Shown here: positions 17,379 to 27,672 of the stretch, in pieces | Layout: each line of letters begins with the position of its first letter | Numbering within the stretch: the stretch's first letter is position 1 | Assembly: GCA_036252795.1 (NCBI GenBank) | Contig: DASYHY010000021.1 | Coordinates: 1-33,510, forward strand | DNA length: 33,510 bases | Direction of reading: 5' to 3' | DNA from: Aurantimonas sp036252795 | GTDB taxonomy: Bacteria; Pseudomonadota; Alphaproteobacteria; Rhizobiales; Rhizobiaceae | Notes under the pieces: model-generated | Databases searched by the model: none | What the model was told of the DNA's origin: nothing | The model's input: only the letters and a program-made list of their open reading frames with translations | Made by a program: the position numbers and the translations under genes

Positions 17379-17524
17379 GCAGTGCTTCCTTACTGTGCAG
17401 GCATGACACCCAAGGGCTGGAAATCCGGGTGCCGATGCCCTTATGGTCGCTGTCAGCACATGCTGGTGCACGTGCCGCCAATCCGGCGGTCCGGAATTCC
17501 CACCGCAAACAAGGGGCTTCGTCG
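17379..17524 (+). promoter_or_regulatory. Upstream region of potFGHI
   Basis: This 146-bp gap should hold the pot promoter. It contains CAGCA-CA-TGCTG (near 17455-17466) and a CCGCC/GGCGG stem near 17480-17490. AAGGGG lies eight bases before the potF ATG. No convincing -35/-10 pair is seen. Confidence 0.35.
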
Positions 17525-18619
17525 ATGAAGCAGTATCTCTTCGGGGCGGCGGCTGCGGCCATCGCCATGGGTCTGGCGCCCGCCGGTGCGCAGGATCGCG
17601 TCGTCAACGTCTACAACTGGTCGGACTATATCGACGAATCGATCCTCGCCGACTTCACCAGCGAGACCGGCATCCGCGTCGTCTACGACGTGTTCGACTC
17701 CAACGAGATCGTCGAGACCAAGCTGCTGGCCGGCGGCACCGGCTATGACATCGTCGTCCCGACCGGCACCTTCCTCGCCCGCCAGATCCAGGCCGGCGTC
17801 TTCCAGCCTCTGGACAAGGCGAAGCTCACCAACTGGGACAATCTCGACCCGCAGGTGATGGAGCGCCTGGCCCGCTACGATCCGGAGAACCAGTACGCGA
17901 TCAACTACATGTGGGGCACGACCGGCCTCGGGCTCAACGTCGACATGGTGAAGGAGCGGCTCGGCGAGGATGCGCCGCTGGACACGTGGGACATCCTGTT
18001 CGATCCCGAGACGGCCGCCAAGCTCGCCGATTGCGGTATCTACGTGCTGAACACGCCGGAGGAAGTGGTGCCGGCGGCACTCAACTATCTGGGGCTCGAT
18101 CCGAACTCGGACGAGCGGGAGGATCTCGACAAGGCGCAGGAACTGCTGCTGTCGATCCGCCCCTACGTCCGCAAGTTCCACTCGTCCGAATATATCGAGG
18201 CGCTGGCCAACGGCGACATCTGCGTCGCGCACGGCTGGTCGGGCGATATCCTCCAGGCACGCGATCGCGCTGCCGAGGCCGGACAGGGTGTCGAGGTCCA
18301 GTACGTAATCCCGAAGGAGGGTGCCGTGACCTGGCTCGACAACATGGCGATCCCGGCGGACGCGCCAAATGTCGACGAGGCGCACGAGTTCCTCAACTAC
18401 ATGATGCGGCCGGAAGTCGTCGCCAAGGCCACCAACTACGTCAACTACGCGAACGGCAACGCCGCATCGCGTGAGTTCGTCAACGACGAGATCCTGAACG
18501 ATCCGGCCGTCTACCCGCCGGAGGAGACCCGCCAGCGTCTCTTCGCCATCGATCCCAAGGGTCCCGCGGCGCAGCGCCTGCAGACCCGGCTCTGGACCCG
18601 CGTCGTCACCGGCCAGTGA
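17525..18619 (+). CDS. potF: Polyamine ABC transporter periplasmic binding protein (PotF type)
   Basis: The 364-residue product binds putrescine or a related polyamine in the periplasm. A signal peptide covers residues 1-22 ('GLAPAGAQ' cleavage region). 'NVYNWSDYIDESIL' and 'VYDVFDSNEIVETKLL' align with E. coli PotF as I recall it. Likely pocket residues kept are Ser33, Asp34, Glu179, Trp238, Asp241 and Asp272. The position of PotF Phe276 is Trp270 here, as in spermidine-binding PotD, and two pocket serines read Thr80 and Thr82. Substrate range may therefore be broader than putrescine. It is the first gene of potFGHI and is followed by a GC hairpin. Confidence 0.95.
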   Translation: MKQYLFGAAAAAIAMGLAPAGAQDRVVNVYNWSDYIDESILADFTSETGIRVVYDVFDSNEIVETKLLAGGTGYDIVVPTGTFLARQIQAGVFQPLDKAKLTNWDNLDPQVMERLARYDPENQYAINYMWGTTGLGLNVDMVKERLGEDAPLDTWDILFDPETAAKLADCGIYVLNTPEEVVPAALNYLGLDPNSDEREDLDKAQELLLSIRPYVRKFHSSEYIEALANGDICVAHGWSGDILQARDRAAEAGQGVEVQYVIPKEGAVTWLDNMAIPADAPNVDEAHEFLNYMMRPEVVAKATNYVNYANGNAASREFVNDEILNDPAVYPPEETRQRLFAIDPKGPAAQRLQTRLWTRVVTGQ

Positions 18620-18634
18620 CGGCCCCGAACGGAA

Positions 18635-18654
18635 CCGGGGCGGCGACGCCCCGG
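18635..18654 (+). other. Intercistronic stem-loop between potF and potG
   Basis: CCGGGGCG and CGCCCCGG form a perfect 8-bp stem closed by a GCGA (GNRA-type) tetraloop, 15 bases after the potF stop. No T-run follows, so full termination is unlikely. Its position after a binding-protein gene fits an mRNA 3'-end stabiliser or attenuator that gives more PotF than membrane components. GGCCCCG at 18621-18627 could compete for the same strand. Confidence 0.6.
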
Positions 18655-18689
18655 CCACCGGCAACATGCATTCGGAGACGATCCCGACG

Positions 18690-19832
18690 ATGAAGGCGCA
18701 GTCGCTTGGCAGCATCCGCAAGAGCTTCGCGCCGTGGGCGGACCCGAACGAGCGGCCCTATATCGAGTTCGACGGGGTGACGAAGGAGTTCGACGGCTTC
18801 GTCGCCGTCGACGACCTGACACTGTCGATCTACCGGCGGGAGTTCTTCGCGCTGCTCGGTGCGTCCGGCTGCGGCAAGTCCACGCTGCTGCGCATGCTGG
18901 CCGGCTTCGAGACGCCGACCAGGGGCCGCATCGTCCTCGACGGCGAGGACCTGACCGGCACGCCGCCTTACCGGCGGCCGGTGAACATGATGTTCCAGAG
19001 CTATGCCCTGTTCCCGCATATGAGCGTCGAGAACAACATCGCCTTCGGGCTGAAGCAGGAGGGCATGGGCAGGGGCGAACGCGCCGATCGCATCGCCGAG
19101 GTCCTGAAGCTGGTGAAGCTCGAGCCCTTCGCCCGCCGCAAGCCGCACCAACTCTCCGGCGGCCAGCGCCAGCGCGTGGCGCTCGCGCGTTCGCTCGCCA
19201 AGCGTCCGAAGGTGCTGCTCCTCGACGAGCCGCTCGGCGCGCTGGACAAGAAGCTGCGCGAGGAGACCCAGTTCGAGCTGACCGACCTGCAATACGAGCT
19301 CGGCATGACCTTCATCGTCGTCACCCACGACCAGGAGGAGGCGATGACCATGGCCGACCGCATCGCCATCATGGAGAAGGGCCAGATCGTCCAGCTGGCG
19401 ACGCCGCCGGAGGTCTACGAGGCGCCTTCCTCCCGTTTCGTCGCCGATTTCGTCGGCAGCGTGAACCTCTTCGAGGGGAAGGTGCTGCGCAAGGACGCCG
19501 AGCGCATCGTCCTGGAGACCCCGGACGGCGGCGAGATCGTCGTCGACTCGACGGCGCCCGCGGAGATCGGGCAGACCGCCTGGTACGCCGTGCGGCCCGA
19601 GAAGCTGCGGATCTCGGCCGAACCGATCGAGGGCGCCAACGCCTTCTGCGGCGAGGTCTGGGAGATCGCCTATTTCGGCGACATGACCTCCTTCCACATC
19701 CGCCTCGACAACGGGCAGATCGTGCGCGTCTCGATGATCAACCGGCAACGGGTCAGCCCGCTCCAGCTGACCTGGCACGAACGGGCCTATGTCGCCTTCG
19801 ATGCCGATGCCGGCCTGCTCCTCGACCGGTAG
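18690..19832 (+). CDS. potG: Polyamine ABC transporter ATPase (PotG type)
   Basis: The 380-residue product powers polyamine import from the cytosolic side. It shows Walker A 'GASGCGKST', a Q-loop ('MMFQSYALFPHM'), signature 'LSGGQRQR', Walker B 'VLLLDEPLGALD' and switch 'THDQEEA'. A C-terminal TOBE-type regulatory domain follows. ATG 18690 is preceded by GGAGA at 11 bases, and 'MKAQSLGSIRKSFAPW' fits the family N-terminus. The in-frame ATG at 18666 has no ribosome site and would add eight residues. The stop is 18 bp before potH. Confidence 0.95.
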   Translation: MKAQSLGSIRKSFAPWADPNERPYIEFDGVTKEFDGFVAVDDLTLSIYRREFFALLGASGCGKSTLLRMLAGFETPTRGRIVLDGEDLTGTPPYRRPVNMMFQSYALFPHMSVENNIAFGLKQEGMGRGERADRIAEVLKLVKLEPFARRKPHQLSGGQRQRVALARSLAKRPKVLLLDEPLGALDKKLREETQFELTDLQYELGMTFIVVTHDQEEAMTMADRIAIMEKGQIVQLATPPEVYEAPSSRFVADFVGSVNLFEGKVLRKDAERIVLETPDGGEIVVDSTAPAEIGQTAWYAVRPEKLRISAEPIEGANAFCGEVWEIAYFGDMTSFHIRLDNGQIVRVSMINRQRVSPLQLTWHERAYVAFDADAGLLLDR

Positions 19833-19850
19833 AACCAGAGGAGGCGAGCA

Positions 19851-20750
19851 ATGGCATCAGGCAAGTCGAGTCTCTTCAAACGCGTCGTCATCGCCGTGCC
19901 CTATCTGTGGCTGGCGGCGCTCTTCCTTGTCCCCTTTCTCATCGTCTTCAAGATCTCGGTCTCCAACATCGCGACCGCGATCCCGCCATACACGCCGACT
20001 TTCGGCGATCCGTCGGAGTGGCTCTCGGCGCTCGCCCAGCTGACCCTCGACAACTACCGCTGGATCGTCGACGACGCGCTCTACGTCAACGCCTACGTCT
20101 CCAGCCTGACCATCGCCGGGACCTCGACGATCCTCGCGCTGCTGATCGGCTATCCGCTTGCCTACGGCATCGCGCGCGCGCCGGCCGGCTTCCGGCCGCT
20201 GCTCGTGATGCTGGTCATCCTGCCGTTCTGGACGAGCTTCCTGATCCGGGTCTACGCCTGGATCGGCATCCTCAAGCCGGAAGGCCTGCTCAACCAGTTC
20301 CTGTTCTTTCTCGGCGTCATCGACACGCCGCTGATCATCACCAACACCCACACCGCGATCTATATCGGCATCGTCTATTCCTACCTGCCGTTCATGGTGC
20401 TGCCGATCTACGCCAGCCTCGAGAAGATGGACGACACGCTGCTCGAGGCCGCGGCCGATCTCGGGTCGACCCCCACCAAGTCGTTCTGGACGATCACCTT
20501 CCCGCTTTCGCTGCCGGGCGTGCTCGCGGGCTGCTTCCTGGTCTTCATTCCCGCGGTCGGCGAGTTCGTCATTCCCGACCTTCTGGGTGGCTCGCAGACG
20601 CTGATGATCGGCAAGACGCTCTGGCTGGAGTTCTTCAACAATCGCGACTGGCCGGTCTCCTCCGCCGTCGCCATCGTGCTGCTGCTGCTTCTGGTGGTGC
20701 CGATCATGATCTTCCAGCGGGTCCAGAACCGCCAGGAGAATGCCGCATGA
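19851..20750 (+). CDS. potH: Polyamine ABC transporter permease (PotH type)
   Basis: The 299-residue inner-membrane permease has about six hydrophobic helices, the first at about residues 14-34. The ATPase-contact EAA loop reads 'LEAAADLGSTPTKSFWTITF' at about 197-216. The loop after the first helix is long and periplasmic, as in PotH/PotB. GGAGG lies just before ATG 19851. The stop overlaps the potI start as ATGA, implying translational coupling. It should form a heterodimer with PotI. Confidence 0.95.
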   Translation: MASGKSSLFKRVVIAVPYLWLAALFLVPFLIVFKISVSNIATAIPPYTPTFGDPSEWLSALAQLTLDNYRWIVDDALYVNAYVSSLTIAGTSTILALLIGYPLAYGIARAPAGFRPLLVMLVILPFWTSFLIRVYAWIGILKPEGLLNQFLFFLGVIDTPLIITNTHTAIYIGIVYSYLPFMVLPIYASLEKMDDTLLEAAADLGSTPTKSFWTITFPLSLPGVLAGCFLVFIPAVGEFVIPDLLGGSQTLMIGKTLWLEFFNNRDWPVSSAVAIVLLLLLVVPIMIFQRVQNRQENAA

Positions 20751-21577
20751 ACCGCCGCTGGTCCGGCTTCAATGTCGCCTCGGTCGTCCTCGGCTTCACG
20801 TTCCTCTATTTGCCGATCGTGCTCCTGGTCATCTACTCCTTCAACGAGTCGCGGCTGGTGACGGTCTGGACCGGCTTCTCGACCCGCTGGTACGTGCAGC
20901 TCTTCAACAACCAGGGTCTCCTCGACGCCGCCTGGGTGACGATCCGCGTCGCCCTCCTGTCGGCGAGCATCGCGACGATCCTCGGCACGCTCGCCGCCCT
21001 CGCACTCACCCGCTACAGCCGTTTTCACGGCAGGACCCTGTTCACCGGAATGGTGTTCGCGCCGCTGGTCATGCCCGAGGTGATCACCGGCCTGTCGCTG
21101 CTCCTGCTCTTCGTGGCGATCGACTTCGACCGCGGCTTCTGGACCGTGACGCTGGCGCACATCACCTTCTCGCTGTGCTTCGTCGCCGTCGTCGTGCAGT
21201 CGCGGCTGATCTCCCTCGACCGCTCGCTCGAGGAGGCGGCGATGGATCTCGGCGCCACTCCGGCGCGCACCTTCCTGGCCGTGACCCTGCCGATGATCTG
21301 GCCGGCGGTCTTCGCGGGCTGGATGCTCGCCTTCACCCTGTCGCTCGACGATCTGGTGATCGCCAGCTTCACCTCCGGACCGGGGGCGACGACCCTGCCG
21401 ATGAAGATCTACAGCCAGGTGCGGCTGGGCGTCACGCCGGAGATCAACGCCGTCTGCACGATCCTGATCGCCATCGTGACGCTGGGGGTGATCGTGGCGG
21501 CGCTCGCCAACAAGCGCAGCGCGATCCTGAGGCTGCGCGACGAGCGGCTGGCGGCGGCCGGCGACGCAAGAGCCTGA
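20747..21577 (+). CDS. potI: Polyamine ABC transporter permease (PotI type)
   Basis: The 276-residue inner-membrane permease has about six helices and the EAA loop 'LEEAAMDLGATPARTFLAVT'. The N-terminal helix 'FNVASVVLGFTFLYLPIVLL' and 'YSFNESRLVTVWTGFSTRWY' are typical of PotC/PotI. AGGAG lies inside the end of potH, and the ATG overlaps the potH stop by four bases. This is the last gene of the operon. It converges on an exported-protein gene with only 22 bp between stops. Confidence 0.95.
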   Translation: MNRRWSGFNVASVVLGFTFLYLPIVLLVIYSFNESRLVTVWTGFSTRWYVQLFNNQGLLDAAWVTIRVALLSASIATILGTLAALALTRYSRFHGRTLFTGMVFAPLVMPEVITGLSLLLLFVAIDFDRGFWTVTLAHITFSLCFVAVVVQSRLISLDRSLEEAAMDLGATPARTFLAVTLPMIWPAVFAGWMLAFTLSLDDLVIASFTSGPGATTLPMKIYSQVRLGVTPEINAVCTILIAIVTLGVIVAALANKRSAILRLRDERLAAAGDARA

Positions 21578-21584
21578 CGCGATC

Positions 21585-21596
21585 GGTCCCGGGACC
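21585..21596. terminator. 12-bp perfect palindrome between convergent potI and the exported-protein gene
   Basis: GGTCCC-GGGACC sits in the 22-bp gap between the two stop codons. A hairpin here has almost no loop, so it is a weak candidate for a bidirectional terminator. No other terminator fits in the gap. Confidence 0.3.
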
Positions 21597-21599
21597 CGC

Positions 21600-22715
21600 T
21601 CAGTCCTCCCGGGCGGCGGTGCGGGCCGTACAGTCGCAGGCGGCCACATGCGCGGCCTCGATGGCGGCGAAGGTCCGCTCGATCGCCGCCAGCATGGGAT
21701 CCTCCCCGGGCGCCGGCCGGTGCGCCAGATAGTCCAGCACCTCGATCGCCGACAGCGCTGCAACGAGGGCACGGCGGGCCGGAGCCTCGCTCGCCGCGCC
21801 TTTGGTACCGGAAATGGCAGACTGCAGGGCGGCGAGCCTCTCGATCACCGGGCGGGGCTCCAGCGGGTTGGCTGCCCGATCCGGACCCTGCACCTTCTCC
21901 TCCGCCGGGGGGGCCATCAGCCCCTCCTGCTTCGCCCGCGTGACGAGCTTCTCGATGGCGGCGAGGCGATCGGAATCGGTGGCGAGTGCCACGGCATTCA
22001 TGGCGAGCGGCGGAAGATCGGGATCGATCCGCGGCCCCTGGTAATCCTTGTCCGTGGAATGCGTCACCATCGGATCGAGTCCGCGAATACGCTCCAGTCC
22101 GCGTGCCGGGCGGAAATCGACGATCGAGAGCAGCAGATTGCGGAGCGGCGGGGCGTAGCGCGGCGCGGGAACCGGCCGGAGCGCCGCCTCGAAGGCGCGA
22201 ATGGCCTGACGTGTCGCGGCGGTCTGCGCCGCCACCAGCGAGGCGCCGTCCGTCGCACCCCCGCCGACACGCGCGATCTGCGCTCGCAGCAAGCCGAGGT
22301 AGTCGCCGACGCCGCTGCAGAGAAAGGGCGTCTCCGCCTGGGACAGATAGTCGCCGAGTTCGCTCGTCACGCGGTCGGCAAGCCATCGGCTGTCGGCGCT
22401 GGCCAGCCATGACGGCCGCCCGCGGCCGCGGGCGAGGCCGCCGGCCTCCTTCAGCGCGGCGGTTTCCTCGGCGCTTCTCGGCGGGCCGGGCGGGGTGAAG
22501 ACGAGGGCGCCGGGCATCGCGCCATCACCTTTGAACGCGATAGTCCGGGCGGCTTTGAGGGCAGCATACTCGTCTGCCTCGATGGCCTTGAGGGCGACGT
22601 GATATCGGCTGGAACAGGACCGCTCCGCTGCCGTCGTCGTTGCGCCGTAGGCGGTGCCGGTCGCCAGGGCGACCAGGAGCAGGGCAGGGGCGAGAACGCG
22701 GGCGGACATCGTCAT
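21600..22715 (-). CDS. Exported protein of unknown function with four cysteines
   Basis: This encodes 371 residues and I do not recognise the family. A clear signal peptide (about residues 1-24, 'APALLLVALATGTAYG') predicts export. The mature part is largely helical, rich in Ala and charged residues, with a Pro-rich middle. It has four cysteines, Cys34, Cys133, Cys360 and Cys362, which could form disulfides in the periplasm; the last two are in a CDC motif near the C-terminus. No membrane helix or lipobox is visible. It follows the AsmA-like gene on the same strand after a 65-bp gap with two hairpins. The in-frame ATG at 22709 is an alternative start. Confidence 0.7.
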   Translation of the reverse strand: MTMSARVLAPALLLVALATGTAYGATTTAAERSCSSRYHVALKAIEADEYAALKAARTIAFKGDGAMPGALVFTPPGPPRSAEETAALKEAGGLARGRGRPSWLASADSRWLADRVTSELGDYLSQAETPFLCSGVGDYLGLLRAQIARVGGGATDGASLVAAQTAATRQAIRAFEAALRPVPAPRYAPPLRNLLLSIVDFRPARGLERIRGLDPMVTHSTDKDYQGPRIDPDLPPLAMNAVALATDSDRLAAIEKLVTRAKQEGLMAPPAEEKVQGPDRAANPLEPRPVIERLAALQSAISGTKGAASEAPARRALVAALSAIEVLDYLAHRPAPGEDPMLAAIERTFAAIEAAHVAACDCTARTAARED

Positions 22716-22733
22716 GGAAGCATCCGTGGATCG

Positions 22734-22772
22734 CCGGCGCGATGTCGCCGGAGCCCCGCCCGGAGGGGGCGG
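22734..22772 (-). terminator. Two GC stem-loops after the AsmA-like gene
   Basis: CCGCCC/GGGCGG (22756-22772, five-base loop) lies nine bases past the AsmA-like TAG. CCGGCG/CGCCGG (22734-22751, six-base loop) follows at once. They occupy most of the 65-bp gap before the exported-protein gene. Neither has a T-run. They could terminate or attenuate transcription between the two genes. Confidence 0.45.
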
Positions 22773-22780
22773 CCGATGCT

Positions 22781-24625
22781 CTATTGCGACGTCACGTCCG
22801 GGTTGGGCCAGTGACCTCCCATGGTGAATGCGACTGGTTGCGATGTGGTGAACTCGTGATCGGCCGAAGCGGTCATCGGCGACGCGGAATCGAATGTGCC
22901 GCGGATCCGCATCTCGCGCGTCAGCGCCGAGATAACGCCCGAGGCCGCCACCGTGCCGGTGCTGCTGGTCAGGCGAAGTTCCTGCAGATGGATACGGGGT
23001 CCGAAGGAGTTGAGGCGGGCTTCGAGATCGTTGAAGGGCACGGTCGCACCGGAGGCGCCTTCCTCCAATGCCCGCGCGCCAGGCCGCCGGAAGACGTCCG
23101 GGTCGAACCCGGTGAGCACGCCGCTGTTCGTCTTCACACTGGCGTCGAACTGGGCATTGCGCATGATCCTCGCCCAGTCGACCACCGGCGTCGTCATCTC
23201 GGCGGAGATCTGGGACGTTCCGCTGACCCCCACCGACCTGACCTGCAGCGCCGCAAAAAGGGCTGCGGTGTCGACGGACGAGAGCGTGAGATGGCCGATC
23301 GCCTGGGGCGGGACCTGTCTCGCGTCGATGGCGAGGCTTGCCTGTCCCCGGCCGCCGAACAGGGTGGCATCGCCGATGTCGACTTTCGCGGTCCCGTCAC
23401 CCGCCAGCAAGGCTGCGGCGACATCCTCGATGATGGCTGGGCCCAGCGACGCGCGTTCCGCCGAAAGACGCAGGTCGAGGCGGATCTCTCGAGAGAAGTC
23501 CACGTCGATTGGCCGGGAGAGGTCGAAAGGGTCGTGGGGCAGGGGGGCGATGGAATCGAAGAGCGGCGCGAGGTCGAGCCTTTCGAAGGCGAGGGTGCCG
23601 CCGATCGTCGGGACATCGCCGCCGAAATTCGCCTCCAGCGCCCCCTGGCCCCGGCTGCCGCCCATCCGCACGTCGACGCCCTGGAGATTGGCATCTACCC
23701 CGGCGAAGACGAGGTCTCCGGCCACGGCGAGCGGGCCGATGTCGGGAACCCGGGCAGCGGGGTTGGCGAGCCACTCGATGCTGCGGCTCAGCGAAGGGCT
23801 TTCCAGCCGGATCCGGCCGGTCATGCCGGAAATCCGGCTGAGGCTGGCACTGCCATCGAAGCTTGCGACGAGCGTCGGCGACGACATCTCGAAGTCGACG
23901 CTGCTCGAAGCACCGGAAATCAAGGCATCCCTTGAGCCGAGGGCCAGGCGGAAGCTGGTCGTGTCGCCGTTCCAGACGAACGTTCCCGACACGTCCGTCG
24001 CGTCGCCGGCAGGGCCGCGACTGATAACGATGTTGGCGTTGCGGAGGTCGGCCGAGCCATCGGCTTTGCCGCCGCGATAGACGCCCTGCCGGACATCGAG
24101 GACGCGCGCCTGCGGCAGCCGGGCGAGCAGCTGCTCCGCCACGGCGCGCGGACCCGACGCCGGAACCGCGGCGGGAACCGGGGCAGCCGGATCTGCTGCG
24201 GCGGGATCGGCCGTCGCGGGTTCGGCCGCGGCGCTCGCCGCGGCATATTCCGGCCGGATCAGCACCAGCCTGGAAATACTGGCTCGCCCGAAAAGTGCAT
24301 CGACGGGATCGAGATCGGCGACGACGCGCTCCACGCGCAGCATTCCCGCCCCGTCGACGCGCAGGCGATCGGCGGTGATTCGCGTTCTTGGCAGGAGGGT
24401 GAAGCTCACCGGCCCGTCCAGCCGCGCCGTGCCACCGGTCGTTCGCCCCACTTCCTCGACGAGCATCCGCCGCGCCTCGTCGGCACCGAGCGAAAGCCGC
24501 GGGAGCAGTAAGGCGGCAGCGACGGCGAGGGCAAGACCGCCGAGAACGGCAATGACGCGGATCCGTCGCTTCCTCGCCGGGTTGGCTGGCTCTTCGAGCT
24601 TGTCCGGGTAGAGGAACCGCGTCAC
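22781..24625 (-). CDS. AsmA family protein
   Basis: The 614-residue product has one N-terminal membrane helix (about 22-45, 'VIAVLGGLALAVAAALLL') after a short cytosolic basic stretch, then a long periplasmic part rich in beta-strand. The first periplasmic segment, 'TGGTARLDGPVSFTLLPRTR' then 'ITADRLRVDGAG', is the AsmA N-terminal pattern. The C-terminal third resembles the AsmA_2 repeat region. Family members are bridge-like lipid-handling proteins of the envelope. An Ala/Pro-rich spacer lies at about 135-160. The start is GTG 24625, with AAGGAG six bases upstream; earlier in-frame starts lack this and would add atypical residues. It is divergent from acetoacetyl-CoA synthetase. Confidence 0.85.
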   Translation of the reverse strand: MTRFLYPDKLEEPANPARKRRIRVIAVLGGLALAVAAALLLPRLSLGADEARRMLVEEVGRTTGGTARLDGPVSFTLLPRTRITADRLRVDGAGMLRVERVVADLDPVDALFGRASISRLVLIRPEYAAASAAAEPATADPAAADPAAPVPAAVPASGPRAVAEQLLARLPQARVLDVRQGVYRGGKADGSADLRNANIVISRGPAGDATDVSGTFVWNGDTTSFRLALGSRDALISGASSSVDFEMSSPTLVASFDGSASLSRISGMTGRIRLESPSLSRSIEWLANPAARVPDIGPLAVAGDLVFAGVDANLQGVDVRMGGSRGQGALEANFGGDVPTIGGTLAFERLDLAPLFDSIAPLPHDPFDLSRPIDVDFSREIRLDLRLSAERASLGPAIIEDVAAALLAGDGTAKVDIGDATLFGGRGQASLAIDARQVPPQAIGHLTLSSVDTAALFAALQVRSVGVSGTSQISAEMTTPVVDWARIMRNAQFDASVKTNSGVLTGFDPDVFRRPGARALEEGASGATVPFNDLEARLNSFGPRIHLQELRLTSSTGTVAASGVISALTREMRIRGTFDSASPMTASADHEFTTSQPVAFTMGGHWPNPDVTSQ

Positions 24626-24779
24626 GAACTCTCCTTCGTTGGCCACGCCCCTTGTAATCCTCCGCTCCGGGGAAGCAAAGCGGCGGCGGACGGGGCGTCC
24701 TGCGGCTGGCCGCGGGGACGCGTTGCCAATGCGCAGGTCATATGGCACCAGCAAGGCGTCGACGTGCGGAGGATCGAGG
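24626..24779. promoter_or_regulatory. Divergent gap between the AsmA-like and acetoacetyl-CoA synthetase genes
   Basis: This 154-bp gap must carry at least one promoter in each direction. Clear ribosome sites end it on both sides: AAGGAG for the GTG at 24625 and GGAGG for the ATG at 24780. I see no strong -35/-10 pair or palindrome. Confidence 0.35.
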
Positions 24780-26744
<1,965 letters not shown>

Positions 26745-26777
26745 ACCGTCTCATCGCGGCCTGAAGCTGAACGAGAA

Positions 26778-26801
26778 GCGCCGGCCCCTGGGGGCCGGCG
26801 C
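26778..26801. terminator. Shared terminator hairpin between convergent genes
   Basis: GCGCCGGCCCC (26778-26788) and GGGGCCGGCGC (26791-26801) are exact complements, giving ten pairs and a four-base loop. It lies 33 bp after the synthetase stop and 31 bp after the convergent exported-protein stop. It is symmetrical and has no T-run on either side, so it probably serves both genes as a U-less terminator. Confidence 0.7.
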
Positions 26802-26832
26802 AGAGCAGTGTCGTCTTGACGTCTGCAGGCGA

Positions 26833-27522
26833 TTACTGAGCCTGCGCCTGCTGCTTGCGGGCATCCTCGACCGCGGTCATGCAGGCATCTTCGTCACCCG
26901 CGGCAAGGGCTGCTTCGGCCCGTTCGATGGCGTCCTGGAAGCCGCCCGTCTGGGTGTCGGTCGCAGCCATCGTATCGGCACCCGCAGACGCGCTGGCGGC
27001 CGTGTCGTTTCCGGCCTGCTGGGCCGCGGCGTCCTGACCCGACATCGCGTTGCCGGATGTATCGCTGCCGACCTGCTCGCCCGTCTCGAGGGGCGCGCGG
27101 TCACCGTCCTTGGTCACTTCGCCGGCCATGTCGAGGCCTTCACCGGTCTCGAAATTGGTGGTTCCGCCGCCGGTGCCCGCGTCGGTCTGGCGCCCGACGT
27201 CGACCCCTTCCATGGCAGTCCCTTCCGTGACGCTGCCGCTGCTCGACACGGTGTCTTCGGTCTGCAGCGGTGCACGATCGCCGTCCTTAGTCACGTTGCC
27301 GGTGACATCGACGCCTTCACCGGTTTCGAAATTGGTGGTTTCGCCCTCTGCGGCGGCGGCATCGGTAGCCATGTCAGAACCGGTCGTCGTGCTGCCGGAG
27401 ATCGAAGCCGTCATGTTGGTGTCGCGCAGCTGCGCGATTTCCTCGCGGCAGTCAGCCGAGGCTGCGCTGACCGGAAGGGCGATGAGGGCAACGCCCCCGA
27501 GCAAGATTGATAGACGCGTCAT
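26833..27522 (-). CDS. Exported low-complexity protein with a duplicated segment, function unknown
   Basis: This encodes 229 residues. A signal peptide covers about 1-23 ('VALIALPVSAASA'). The mature protein is acidic and rich in Thr, Gly, Ala, Asp and Glu. Residues 62-88 and 121-147 are near-identical copies beginning 'TTNFETGEG' and containing 'VTKDGDRAPL', 59 residues apart. The C-terminal 35 residues ('FQDAIERAEAALAAGDEDAC' onward) look like a helical hairpin. There are two cysteines, Cys25 and Cys214. ATG 27522 has AGAGGA nine bases upstream; the longer frame to 27654 adds an Arg-rich stretch unlike an exported protein. It is probably periplasmic or secreted. I do not recognise the family. 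Confidence 0.72.
   Translation of the reverse strand: MTRLSILLGGVALIALPVSAASADCREEIAQLRDTNMTASISGSTTTGSDMATDAAAAEGETTNFETGEGVDVTGNVTKDGDRAPLQTEDTVSSSGSVTEGTAMEGVDVGRQTDAGTGGGTTNFETGEGLDMAGEVTKDGDRAPLETGEQVGSDTSGNAMSGQDAAAQQAGNDTAASASAGADTMAATDTQTGGFQDAIERAEAALAAGDEDACMTAVEDARKQQAQAQ
27090..27345 (-). repeat. Intragenic 80-bp direct duplication, 177-bp period
   Basis: Two diverged copies (about 27090-27165 and 27267-27342) lie inside the exported-protein gene. The identical core CGAAATTGGTGGTT starts at 27150 and 27327. The copies encode the duplicated protein segment in the same frame. Differences include third-codon changes, so the duplication is not recent. Confidence 0.8.
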
Positions 27523-27672
27523 TCCCGTGTTTCCTCTTATTATTGCGCTAAGGGTGAAGGAACGCGGCGACATCTTCACGGTTCCGTAATTGTCGCCTCC
27601 GGATGCTTGTCGGCGACCGGACCGGCTCCTGCGTCGGCAAGGCCGGCTCTGCATGCGTAACCGGCCGCGGCG
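27523..27672 (-). promoter_or_regulatory. Upstream region of the exported repeat-protein gene
   Basis: This 150-bp gap lies between the fbpB stop and the repeat-protein start on the same strand. It should hold that gene's promoter and any fbpB terminator. It is AT-richer near 27535-27595. I see no strong hairpin or consensus boxes. Confidence 0.3.

Noticed and set aside
18734..20746. potI frame open far upstream through potG and potH, suggesting a giant fusion
   Set aside because: The upstream part is Arg/Gly-rich shadow of potG and potH. The ATGA overlap and ribosome site mark the real potI start at 20747.
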